A DNA stretch of 64,000 nucleotides from JBLEFH01 sp047345645 (GTDB lineage: Bacteria > Pseudomonadota > Alphaproteobacteria > Rhodobacterales > Rhodobacteraceae). The DNA is taken from assembly GCA_047345645.1 (NCBI GenBank), contig JBLEFH010000002.1. One strand, written 5' to 3'. Positions 51,752 through 58,582 of the stretch are shown here, piece after piece. The position numbers were made by a program, and so were the translations under genes. The notes under the pieces were generated by a model, which saw only the letters and a list, made by a program, of their open reading frames with translations, made no database searches and had not been told where the DNA came from. The stretch's first letter is position 1. Every line of letters begins with the position of its first letter.

Positions 51752-52678
51752 ATGACACGGATCCTCATCTGCCCCGGCTATACCGGCTCCGGCCCGCGCC
51801 ACTGGCAGAGCCATTGGGAGACCCGTTTGGGCGCGGCCCGCCTCACCGTCCCGGATTTCGACCAGCCTGACCTTGGCGACTGGAAAATGGCCCTTGCAGC
51901 CGCGCTTGCGGAGGGCCCGGCGGTGATCGTGGCCCATAGTCTCGCCTGTCATCTGGTCGCTCATGCGGCGGATCTGCCGGGGATCAAAGCCGCCTTTCTC
52001 GTCGCGCCGCCTGCGCCGGACGGGGCGGATTTCCCGGACGCGGCGGAGAGTTTCCTTCCGGTCCCGCAAACGCCGCTTCCCTTCCCGTCGCTGATCGTCG
52101 CCAGCCAGAATGACCCTTACGATCCAACGGGTTGGGCGCAAGACGCCGCGCAGGCTTGGGGCGCAGGCTATCTCCCGCTCGGCGCGTTTGGCCATATCAA
52201 CGGCGACAGCGGGGTGGGGGACTGGCAGACGGGCCGCCGCATCCTGACGGGCTTTCTCGCCGGAGCCGGGATCGCCCTGCCGGACGGGCTGTTCAGCAAC
52301 CCGCCGGAAATGGCTGAACCCGTCCACGCCGCCTGCCATTGCGGCGCGGTGCATCTGCGCTTCCCGACGCTCGACCTCGCCTCCGCCCGCCGCTGCGACT
52401 GCTCTTACTGCCGCCGCCGCGCTGCGATTGCGGTGAGCGTGCCGGTGGGTCAGCTGGAGGTCGAGGGGGCGGACAATCTCAGCCTCTACACATGGAACAC
52501 CGGCACGGCGAAGCATTATTTCTGCAAGACATGCGGGATTTACACCCACCATCAACGGCGCTCGAACCCGAATGAATTCGGGGTTAACGCCGCCTGTATC
52601 GACGGGCTGAACCCGCGCGATCTCGGCGAAGTGCCTTGGGCGGATGGCGCCGACCACATCTCCGACCGGACACGCTAA
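51752..52678 (+). CDS. Fusion of RBBP9/YdeN-type serine hydrolase and GFA-family domain
   Basis: 308 residues in one frame without a stop. Residues 1-175 are an RBBP9/YdeN alpha/beta hydrolase: LICPGYTGSGPRHWQSHWE, nucleophile S63 in IVAHSLACH, Asp121 in ASQNDPYDP, and His148 in GAFGHINGDSG. Residues ~190-300 are a GFA/Mss4-like zinc domain with CHCGAVHLRFP (C195, C197), CDCSYCRRR (C215, C217, C220) and FCKTCGIYTHH (C258, C261). GFA proteins are named for glutathione-dependent formaldehyde activation, but the activity of most is unknown. An internal Met187 marks the junction. TTGACA at 51717 suggests a promoter very close to the start. Confidence 0.85.
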   Translation: MTRILICPGYTGSGPRHWQSHWETRLGAARLTVPDFDQPDLGDWKMALAAALAEGPAVIVAHSLACHLVAHAADLPGIKAAFLVAPPAPDGADFPDAAESFLPVPQTPLPFPSLIVASQNDPYDPTGWAQDAAQAWGAGYLPLGAFGHINGDSGVGDWQTGRRILTGFLAGAGIALPDGLFSNPPEMAEPVHAACHCGAVHLRFPTLDLASARRCDCSYCRRRAAIAVSVPVGQLEVEGADNLSLYTWNTGTAKHYFCKTCGIYTHHQRRSNPNEFGVNAACIDGLNPRDLGEVPWADGADHISDRTR

Positions 52679-52702
52679 GGGGCGCCGCAGCGCCCCTTTT
52701 CC
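52677..52702. terminator. Bidirectional terminator between hydrolase-GFA gene and argF
   Basis: Stem AAGGGGCGC / GCGCCCCTT with loop CGCA, followed by TT on the plus strand, overlapping the stop of the fusion gene and 10 nt from the convergent argF stop. Confidence 0.75.
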
Positions 52703-52711
52703 GTCACAAAT

Positions 52712-53641
52712 TCAAGCCCCGAGACACCAGCGCATCACCGCCTTTTGCGCGTGCAGCCGGTTCTCCGCCTCGTCCCAGATCACCGATTGCGGGCCGTCCA
52801 TCACCGCATCCGTGACCTCTTCATTGCGATGCGCGGGCAGGCAATGCATGAAGAGCGCGTCGTCCTTGGCTTGGGCCATCAGCTCTTCATTGACCTGATA
52901 GGGGCGAAGCTGATTGTGCCGCCGCTCGCGGGTGGACATCGGATCGTGCATGGAGACCCAGGTATCGGTCACGACGAGATCCGCGCCGCTGGCCGCCTTG
53001 GCCGGGTCGCGCTCGATGGTGACATTGGAGCCCGCACTTTGCGCCTCCTTCACAAACACATCCTCCGGGTCGAGCGTCTCCGGCCCGCAGAAGGTGAAGT
53101 CGAACCCCAGTTTGCCCGCCGCGTGGATGAAGCTGGCGCAGACATTGTTGCCGTCACCCATCCATGTGACCTTCTTGCCCGCGATCGGCCCGCGATGTTC
53201 GCTATAGGTCTGTAAATCCGCCATAATCTGGCAAGGATGGGTGCGGTTGGTGAGGCCATTGATGACCGGGACGGACGCATATTCGGCCATTTCCAGCAGC
53301 GTGCTTTCCTCGAAACAGCGGATCATGATGAGGTCCACATAGCGCGAGAGAACGCGGGCGGTGTCCGCAATCGTCTCGCCATGGCCGAGTTGGAGATCGT
53401 TGCCGGAGAGGACCATCGTCTCCGCCCCCATCTGGCGCGCGCCGAGATCGAAGGAAATGCGCGTCCGGGTGGAGGGTTTTTCGAAAATCAGCGCGACCAT
53501 CTTGCCGTCCAGCGGCTTTTCCGCATCCGGGAACGCTTTGCCGCCTTGCGGGCGGGCCGCCTTGATCCGCGCCGCTTCGGAGAGCATGGTTTGCAGCTCA
53601 TTGGTGTCCGTCGAATTGATGTCGAGAAAATGCCGCATCAT
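52712..53641 (-). CDS. argF: Ornithine carbamoyltransferase
   Basis: 309 residues from the ATG at 53641 (MMRHFLDINSTDTNELQ), overlapping the argD stop by 4 nt. Carbamoyl-phosphate site STRTR is at 57-61 (FEKPSTRTRISF), with NGLTNRTHPCQIMADLQT and the ornithine loop FMHCLPAHRNEEVTDAV. It makes citrulline from ornithine. The open frame extends further upstream to 53812 inside argD, but that is a shadow. ArgD-ArgF order is common in alphaproteobacteria. Confidence 0.96.
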   Translation of the reverse strand: MMRHFLDINSTDTNELQTMLSEAARIKAARPQGGKAFPDAEKPLDGKMVALIFEKPSTRTRISFDLGARQMGAETMVLSGNDLQLGHGETIADTARVLSRYVDLIMIRCFEESTLLEMAEYASVPVINGLTNRTHPCQIMADLQTYSEHRGPIAGKKVTWMGDGNNVCASFIHAAGKLGFDFTFCGPETLDPEDVFVKEAQSAGSNVTIERDPAKAASGADLVVTDTWVSMHDPMSTRERRHNQLRPYQVNEELMAQAKDDALFMHCLPAHRNEEVTDAVMDGPQSVIWDEAENRLHAQKAVMRWCLGA

Positions 53642-54810
53642 GCGTCCTCCAGCGCGGTGGCGGCGGTCTCCAGCCGTTCCAGCGCGTCGTTGATATCGTC
53701 TTCGGTGATGTTGAGCGGGGGCAGGAGCCGGACCACATTGTCGCCGCCGGGCACGGTGAGCAGACCCGCCTCGCGGGCGGCATTCACCACATCGCCATTC
53801 GGCAGGACGCATTTGAGGCCGATCATCAGACCCGCGCCGCGGACCGCGCTGAACACGCCGGGGTGACTATCCACCAGCCCTTCGAGTTTTTGCCGCAGGG
53901 TGCCGGATATTCTCTGCACATGCTGTAAAAACTCTGCAGTGTTGACTTCTTCCATCACCGCGTTGCCAATCGCACAGGCAAGCGGGTTGCCGCCATAGGT
54001 GGAGCCATGGGTGCCCGCGGTCATGCCAACCGCCGCCGCCTCGGTCGCGAGGCACGCGCCCAAGGGGAAGCCCCCGCCGATGCCTTTGGCGATGGACATG
54101 ATGTCCGGGGTCACGCCGGTCCATTCATAGGCGAAGAGCTTGCCCGTCCGGCCCATGCCGCACTGGATCTCGTCGAAGATCAGCAAGAGGCCGTGGTCGT
54201 CGCAAAGCTGGCGCATGAGGCGCAGGAAACTGTCCGGCACGGGCTGGATGCCGCTTTCGCCCTGAATGGGCTCGATCATCAGCGCGGCGGTTTTGTCCGT
54301 GACGGCGGCGCGGAGGGCGTCCTCGTCGCCGGTCTCGACATGGACGAAGCCGGGCAGACGCGGGCCGAACCCTTCGAGATGTTTCTCATTGCCCGCCGCC
54401 GAGATCATGCCGAGCGTCCGGCCATGAAACGCGCCGGAGAAGGTGATGATCTCATCGCGGCCGGTGCCATGGACCGCGTGATATTTCCGCGCCATCTTGA
54501 CGGCACATTCCGTCGCCTCGGTGCCGGAATTGGTGAAGAACACCGTGTCCGCGAAGGTCGCCTCGGTCAGCGCTTCGGCAAGCTGCTCCTGACCCGGCAC
54601 CTCATAGAGATTGGAAACATGCCACAGCTTCTCGCCCTGCGTTTTCAGGGTCTCGACGAGTTTGGGATGGGAATGGCCGAGCACATTCACCGCGATCCCG
54701 GCCCCGAAATCGAGAAAGCGTCGCCCCTGCTCATCCTCAAGCCAAGGGCCCTGCCCACGGACGAAACGCAGCTTCGCCCGGCTATAGGATGGAAGAACGG
54801 GGGTGATCAC
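53638..54810 (-). CDS. argD: Acetylornithine aminotransferase
   Basis: 390 residues from a GTG start at 54810 (reads VITPVLPSYSRAKLRF), chosen because GGAG lies 8 nt upstream and homology starts here; the frame extends to 54963 through a hairpin that would not be coding. PLP-fold class III motifs: FLDFGAGIAVNVLGHSHPKL, FFTNSGTEATECAVKMARK, LLIFDEIQCGMGRTGK, and the lysine in DIMSIAKGIGGGFPLGA. It acts in arginine synthesis and may also act in lysine synthesis. A terminator-like hairpin lies 22 nt before the start. Confidence 0.95.
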   Translation of the reverse strand: MITPVLPSYSRAKLRFVRGQGPWLEDEQGRRFLDFGAGIAVNVLGHSHPKLVETLKTQGEKLWHVSNLYEVPGQEQLAEALTEATFADTVFFTNSGTEATECAVKMARKYHAVHGTGRDEIITFSGAFHGRTLGMISAAGNEKHLEGFGPRLPGFVHVETGDEDALRAAVTDKTAALMIEPIQGESGIQPVPDSFLRLMRQLCDDHGLLLIFDEIQCGMGRTGKLFAYEWTGVTPDIMSIAKGIGGGFPLGACLATEAAAVGMTAGTHGSTYGGNPLACAIGNAVMEEVNTAEFLQHVQRISGTLRQKLEGLVDSHPGVFSAVRGAGLMIGLKCVLPNGDVVNAAREAGLLTVPGGDNVVRLLPPLNITEDDINDALERLETAATALEDA

Positions 54811-54831
54811 GGTGCTGTCTCCTCTGGGATG

Positions 54832-54863
54832 AAATAAAAAGCCCCGCAGGAGTTGCGGGGCTT
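54832..54863 (-). terminator. Terminator-like hairpin in the argD leader
   Basis: A perfect 10-bp stem (AAGCCCCGCA / TGCGGGGCTT, loop of five) is followed on the minus strand by TTTTTATTTC and lies only 22 nt before the argD start. No minus-strand gene ends just upstream. A promoter cannot fit between it and the start, so it is either an attenuator in the argD leader or a relic of an older junction. Confidence 0.75.
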
Positions 54864-54979
54864 GCAGGTTTGCGCGGGCGCGCGGAAGTGTCAATGGTTT
54901 TTGGGGGGGCCTACATTGCCAAACGATCACTCTAGGCTGATTCACCCGATCTGATTTCGTCAACTTAATTCGCCTTTAC

Positions 54980-54985
54980 TATACT
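54980..54985 (+). promoter_or_regulatory. Candidate -10 element of the receiver/kinase pair
   Basis: TATACT about 55 nt before the ATG at 55041, in A/T-rich DNA. No clear -35 at 17 bp. A weak AGGG ribosome-binding site lies 9 nt before the start. Confidence 0.35.
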
Positions 54986-55040
54986 AGCATCGCACCTTAG
55001 GTTCGGGGCTGTGAGAAAATTTTAAATAGGGTGCCAGTAT

Positions 55041-55724
55041 ATGTGGCCGTTGAATTCGTATAAATCGGTGCTTGAACTTCGGGACTATGCAAAGAAACAT
55101 AAGCTGAAGCAGACACAAGCTGATATTCGCGGTGCCGTCAAGATTGCTGTAATTGATGACGAAAAATTTCAGCCATTTTCCAATCTTAATTCTTATGGCT
55201 ATGATATTACTTTATTGCCAGATATATCAAAGATATCTGACATTGTCGGATACGATATAATCTTGTCGGATTTGATGGGTGTTGGCGCTCACTTCGACCA
55301 ATCCGTAGGTGGTGCGAGTCTTATTAGGGAGATAAAAACAAATTATCCCACCAAGATTGTGATTGCTTATACAGGGGCTAGGGCAAATTCCACCGAAGCA
55401 ATTGCTGCGAAGGAGTATTGTGATCATTTTTTAAAGAAGGATGCGGACTTAACTGAGTGGTCTGAAATGCTGGACACCTATGTTGAGCAGGTCATAGACC
55501 CTTATATCATATGGATAAGTGCAAGGGATGGCTTGCTAGATCAGGAGATTGATCTGAGAGACATCGTCAAATTGGAAGATGCGTATGTTCGTTCCGTGTT
55601 GTCGCAGGACGCCGACTTCAAGCGGATGGATGAGGCTATATCAAAGATTAGTCTAAGTGGACATGCGAAAGGTATAATTCAAAGCCTGGTTGCATCAGCA
55701 ATTTACGATATTTTATTCGCCTAG
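55041..55724 (+). CDS. Receiver-domain protein with unknown C-terminal helical domain
   Basis: 227 residues. After a basic ~30-residue N-terminal helix, residues 33-150 form a response-regulator receiver: acid pair D39/D40 in KIAVIDDEKF, phospho-acceptor D77 in DIILSDLMGVG, T111 in IVIAYTGARAN and a lysine at K132/K133 in CDHFLKKDAD. All key residues are present. Residues 151-227 are predicted helical (DLRDIVKLEDAYVRSVL) with no winged helix, HTH, GGDEF or other output I recognise. The stop is 1 nt before the ATG of the kinase-like gene. Codon use is AT-rich. It is likely phosphorylated by that neighbour; the output is unknown. Confidence 0.8.
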   Translation: MWPLNSYKSVLELRDYAKKHKLKQTQADIRGAVKIAVIDDEKFQPFSNLNSYGYDITLLPDISKISDIVGYDIILSDLMGVGAHFDQSVGGASLIREIKTNYPTKIVIAYTGARANSTEAIAAKEYCDHFLKKDADLTEWSEMLDTYVEQVIDPYIIWISARDGLLDQEIDLRDIVKLEDAYVRSVLSQDADFKRMDEAISKISLSGHAKGIIQSLVASAIYDILFA

Positions 55725-55725
55725 T

Positions 55726-56811
55726 ATGCTTGCGTTTTTTTCTATAATTAAAGAAATCGATGGTTCATATACGGCTTCTCAAGGTTCTCTTTTTAAGCTT
55801 CCTCCCGAACTCTGCGACCCTTATCGTATTGAGCAATATAAGTCGATTTCACGGGACGGGTGGCACCAATCCGAGTTTGGTTACTTGCTCTATCGAAAAA
55901 CTGATGATCTAGGCCGTACATTCATTTTGCCGGGACTTTTCCTAGAAGATGGTCGCAAGCCCAAGAAGAAGATTTATGGATACAAAGCTCAGAACACCAA
56001 GGCAATGATTGAAGACTACTTAAGACAACACATATCCCGCTCGCGGGACCAAAGAGTTCTCGCCGAAGAAAGCACCACAGCTCTTGTGCACGACTTGCGC
56101 CATCTGTCGTCCGCGATATACCACTCTGCCGAACAAGCTGAAAGAGCACGTAAAGACAGAGATCATGCTGAGCTTGCGGATAGCTTGAAGACCATTGTCG
56201 CTACTCAAACGATGCTAAAAGCGCGCATTGACTATCTGGATTACACAACGGGAGTAGATCGTTTTGAGACTGTTGAGGAAATTCCAGTATACAGCCGAGT
56301 AGACAAAGTCGTTAGGTGCTTCAGAGCGACAGCCAAAGACAAGGGAGTTGCGATCAATTTATCGGGTCAATCATATCGTCTTACCAAGGGGCCGAACATC
56401 TTGGATATTGTGCCGTACACTATCATCGATAATGCGATCAAATATAGTCCGCCGAACTGCCAAGTTGATGTTGGGGTTTATGATCTTGAAGCGAGTACAG
56501 TCGTGTCGATTTCATCCATAGGGCCGATTGTGCATAGTCATGAACGTGAAAAAATTTTCGAAGTCGGTTTTCGTGGCAAGAGTGCATTAGCAGTTCGATC
56601 GTCAGGTACGGGTATCGGTCTTTCTGTCGCAAAAGAAATTGTTGAGAAATTTTCAGGAGTGATCGACGTCAAACAAGACGGAGACGCGGTCGACCGTGAG
56701 GGTATCAAGTACCTTAATTCGACGTTCACCTTCACTGTTCCATCCGGCGGTGAAGATAAGGTTAGGATGCATCGTTCAAGGCGAAGGCCGAGGCAATATA
56801 GACAGAACTAG
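55726..56811 (+). CDS. Soluble, divergent histidine-kinase-like ATPase
   Basis: 361 residues from the ATG at 55726; a TTG at 55690 inside the upstream gene is an alternative. No membrane helix is evident. Residues 1-110 are a sensor-like domain of unknown type. The H-box is H122 in TTALVHDLRHLSSAI, followed by a helical hairpin (130-175). The ATPase has an N-box (PYTIIDNAIKYSPPN, N236) and G2 box (SSGTGIGLSVAKEIVEKF, GTGIGL 294-299). The usual G1 Asp is missing: ISSIGPIVHSHEREKIF has Ser there. It ends in an Arg-rich tail that may not be functional. Probably partners the receiver protein just upstream. Confidence 0.78.
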   Translation: MLAFFSIIKEIDGSYTASQGSLFKLPPELCDPYRIEQYKSISRDGWHQSEFGYLLYRKTDDLGRTFILPGLFLEDGRKPKKKIYGYKAQNTKAMIEDYLRQHISRSRDQRVLAEESTTALVHDLRHLSSAIYHSAEQAERARKDRDHAELADSLKTIVATQTMLKARIDYLDYTTGVDRFETVEEIPVYSRVDKVVRCFRATAKDKGVAINLSGQSYRLTKGPNILDIVPYTIIDNAIKYSPPNCQVDVGVYDLEASTVVSISSIGPIVHSHEREKIFEVGFRGKSALAVRSSGTGIGLSVAKEIVEKFSGVIDVKQDGDAVDREGIKYLNSTFTFTVPSGGEDKVRMHRSRRRPRQYRQN

Positions 56812-56878
56812 AGTTTTCGATGATAAGGCGTACTTGGTAGGATCATTCTTCAGCACGGTATCAGAGAAACTTAATTGA
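56750..56878 (+). CDS. Possible small overlapping ORF at the end of the kinase-like gene
   Basis: A GTG-started ORF of 42 residues in another frame (MKIRLGCIVQGEGRGNIDR at the start, ending FFSTVSEKLN). It overlaps the last 62 nt of the kinase-like gene and runs past it to the terminator. Its composition looks protein-like, while the Arg-rich kinase tail in the same region does not. Either it is a third gene or a frameshift removed the true kinase C terminus. No ribosome-binding site is clear. Confidence 0.35.
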   Translation: MKIRLGCIVQGEGRGNIDRTRVFDDKAYLVGSFFSTVSEKLN

Positions 56879-56881
56879 TGT

Positions 56882-56904
56882 CTGCGTGCCGCAGTTTTTC
56901 ATTT
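56882..56904 (+). terminator. Terminator of the AT-rich two-gene insert
   Basis: Short stem CTGCG / CGCAG with loop TGC followed by TTTTTCATTTT, 3 nt after the small ORF stop. Confidence 0.6.
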
Positions 56905-56929
56905 TGCGGTCTAATCAGTCTCGTCTCCC

Positions 56930-57745
56930 TCAACTCTTCAACCGATACCCCCGCTTCATCCACCGCCACGCCAGCGTGGCAAGCGCCGCGCAGATCAGCG
57001 TGACAAAAACAAGGCCGAGCCAGGGGTTGGCGTCGGATTGGCCGATGAAGCCGTAGCGGGCGCCGTCGATCACGTAGAAAAACGGGTTGAGGTGGGAGAT
57101 CGTGCGGAAGGGCTCGGGCAGGATGTTGATTGAGTAGAAGGTGCCGGAGAGGAAGCTCAGCGGGGTGATGACGAAATTGGTGATCGCCGCCATCTGGTCG
57201 AATTTGCTGGCGAAAATCCCGCCGAGCAGGCCGAGGAGCGCCATCATGGTGGCGCCGAGCAGGATGAAGAGGATCGCCCAGATCGGGTGACTCGGGACCA
57301 GTCCGACAAAGGGGAAGACGATGAGCGCGATCACGACCGCCACGATCACGCCGCGCGCGACCGCGCCGATGGTGTAGCCCGCGACGAGTTCCGCCGCCGA
57401 GAGGGGGGGCATGAGCGTGTCGACGATATTGCCCTGCACCTTGGCGATGACCAGCGAGGAGGAGGAGTTGGCGAAGGCGTTCTGGATGACGCTCATCATC
57501 AGGATACCGGGGGCCATGAATTGCGCGTAAGGCACGCCGTGGACTTCGCCCCGGTTCGCGCCGAGGGCGAGGGTGAAGACGGTCATGAAGAGTGCCGCCG
57601 TGATGACCGGGGCCATGAGGGTCTGCGCCCAGACGGTGGTGAAGCGCCTGATCTCGCGGATCGTGAGCGTTTGCAGGCCGAGCCAGTTGACGCGGCCGAA
57701 GCGGCGGGTGCCCATGCCTTGGGCGTGCGGGTCCACAGATGCCAT
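56930..57745 (-). CDS. ABC-2 type transporter permease
   Basis: 271 residues from the ATG at 57745 (MASVDPHAQGMGTRRF, AGGAG upstream); a start at 57790 lacks a site. Six hydrophobic segments after a ~30-residue cytoplasmic N terminus. VTAALFMTVFTLALG, GVPYAQFMAPGILMMSVIQN and the C-terminal LSGTFYSINILPEPFRTISHLNPF give the ABC2_membrane pattern found in drug, Nod-factor and polysaccharide exporters. No ATPase gene is next to it; the minus-strand neighbour downstream would be the AT-rich insert. Substrate unknown. Confidence 0.88.
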   Translation of the reverse strand: MASVDPHAQGMGTRRFGRVNWLGLQTLTIREIRRFTTVWAQTLMAPVITAALFMTVFTLALGANRGEVHGVPYAQFMAPGILMMSVIQNAFANSSSSLVIAKVQGNIVDTLMPPLSAAELVAGYTIGAVARGVIVAVVIALIVFPFVGLVPSHPIWAILFILLGATMMALLGLLGGIFASKFDQMAAITNFVITPLSFLSGTFYSINILPEPFRTISHLNPFFYVIDGARYGFIGQSDANPWLGLVFVTLICAALATLAWRWMKRGYRLKS

Positions 57746-57775
57746 GACGGGTGCTCCTTTTTCGGGCTGCGTCCC

Positions 57776-57803
57776 TTGTAACCGCTGCATTGAGGGTTAC
57801 AAT
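57776..57803 (+). promoter_or_regulatory. gcrA promoter with overlapping inverted repeat
   Basis: TTGTAA (57776-57781) and TACAAT (57798-57803) are 16 bp apart, a fair sigma-70 pair about 70 nt before the gcrA ATG. A perfect 7-bp dyad TGTAACC-N11-GGTTACA (57777-57801) overlies both elements, which is the layout of a repressor operator. Protein unknown. Confidence 0.5.
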
Positions 57804-57871
57804 AGCATCCTTGAGTTTTCAGGGCGGTCCGGCCAAGGGCAGGGACGGCCCCTTTCGTGAATGGAGACATC

Positions 57872-58513
57872 ATGTCCTGGACAGATGAGCGTGTCGAGAC
57901 GCTGAAGAAAATGTGGGGCGAGGGCAAGAGCGCGAGCCAGATCGCCAAGGAGCTTGGCGGCGTGACGCGCAATGCGGTGATCGGCAAGGTCCACCGGCTG
58001 GGCCTGTCGAACCGCAACACCGATGACGGCAAGGGCGATGCGGCTCCGGCCAAGGCGGCGCCGGCGAAGAAGGCGAAACCGGCGGCCAAGGCGAAGCCGG
58101 CCAAGGAGGCCGCGCCGAAGGAAGAGAAGCCCGCCGCCGAGGCCAAGCCGAAGAAAGAGGCGGCCCCGAAGGCCGAACCTGCGGCCAAGGGCGCGCCGGA
58201 AGAGAAGGTCGAGGTTGCTGCGCAGCCCTATAAGCGCCCGATCATCACGGCGGGCAAGCCGCTGCCGCCGCAGCCCTCGACCGATGAGATTGACCCCGAG
58301 GCGCTGGCAAAGGTGTCGGATCTGGAGAAGCAGGCGCATAAGCTGTCGCTGATGGAGCTGACCGAGCGGACCTGTAAATGGCCGATTGGCGATCCGGCGA
58401 CGGAGAAATTCTGGTTCTGCGGCCATCCGGCGCAAGCGGGCAAGCCTTACTGCGAGACCCATGTGGCGGTGGCGTTCCAGCCGATGTCCTCGCGCCGGGA
58501 TCGCCGTCGGTAA
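57872..58513 (+). CDS. gcrA: Cell cycle regulator GcrA
   Basis: 213 residues from the ATG at 57872 (MSWTDERVETLKKMWGEGKS), with GGAGACATC upstream. The N-terminal 45 residues are the conserved GcrA DNA-binding part (SASQIAKELGGVTRNAVIGK). The middle (about 55-115) is a tandem Ala/Lys/Pro/Glu low-complexity linker, longer than in Caulobacter. The C-terminal domain has TCKWPIGDPATEKFWFCGHP and GKPYCETHVAVAFQP. GcrA binds RNA polymerase sigma-70 and activates promoters with CcrM-methylated GANTC sites. Followed by a terminator. Confidence 0.96.
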   Translation: MSWTDERVETLKKMWGEGKSASQIAKELGGVTRNAVIGKVHRLGLSNRNTDDGKGDAAPAKAAPAKKAKPAAKAKPAKEAAPKEEKPAAEAKPKKEAAPKAEPAAKGAPEEKVEVAAQPYKRPIITAGKPLPPQPSTDEIDPEALAKVSDLEKQAHKLSLMELTERTCKWPIGDPATEKFWFCGHPAQAGKPYCETHVAVAFQPMSSRRDRRR

Positions 58514-58549
58514 CTTTAGGGGCTGGCGATAAGCTTTTGAGATTAGGGG

Positions 58550-58577
58550 AAGGGCGCGAATGACGCGCCCTTTTTTC
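58550..58577 (+). terminator. Intrinsic terminator after gcrA
   Basis: Stem AAGGGCGCG / CGCGCCCTT, loop AATGA, then TTTTTTC, 37 nt past the gcrA stop. The convergent transporter gene ends 6 nt beyond. Confidence 0.9.
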
Positions 58578-58582
58578 GTGCT

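Larger units (their letters stand above)
54900..56929. other. AT-rich inserted block between argD and the gcrA neighbourhood
   Basis: From about 54900 to 56929 the DNA is clearly richer in A and T than the rest of the window, and codons favour A/T third positions. It holds two plus-strand genes with their own -10 and terminator, flanked by typical GC-rich core genes on the minus strand. No direct repeats, integrase, transposase or tRNA were seen at the edges. Recent horizontal acquisition is the likely explanation, by composition only. Confidence 0.75.

Noticed and set aside
54889..54894. TTGACA as the argD promoter
   Set aside because: The hexamer at the correct distance for a -10 is AAACCT, and the start point would cut into the hairpin stem; not annotated as a promoter.
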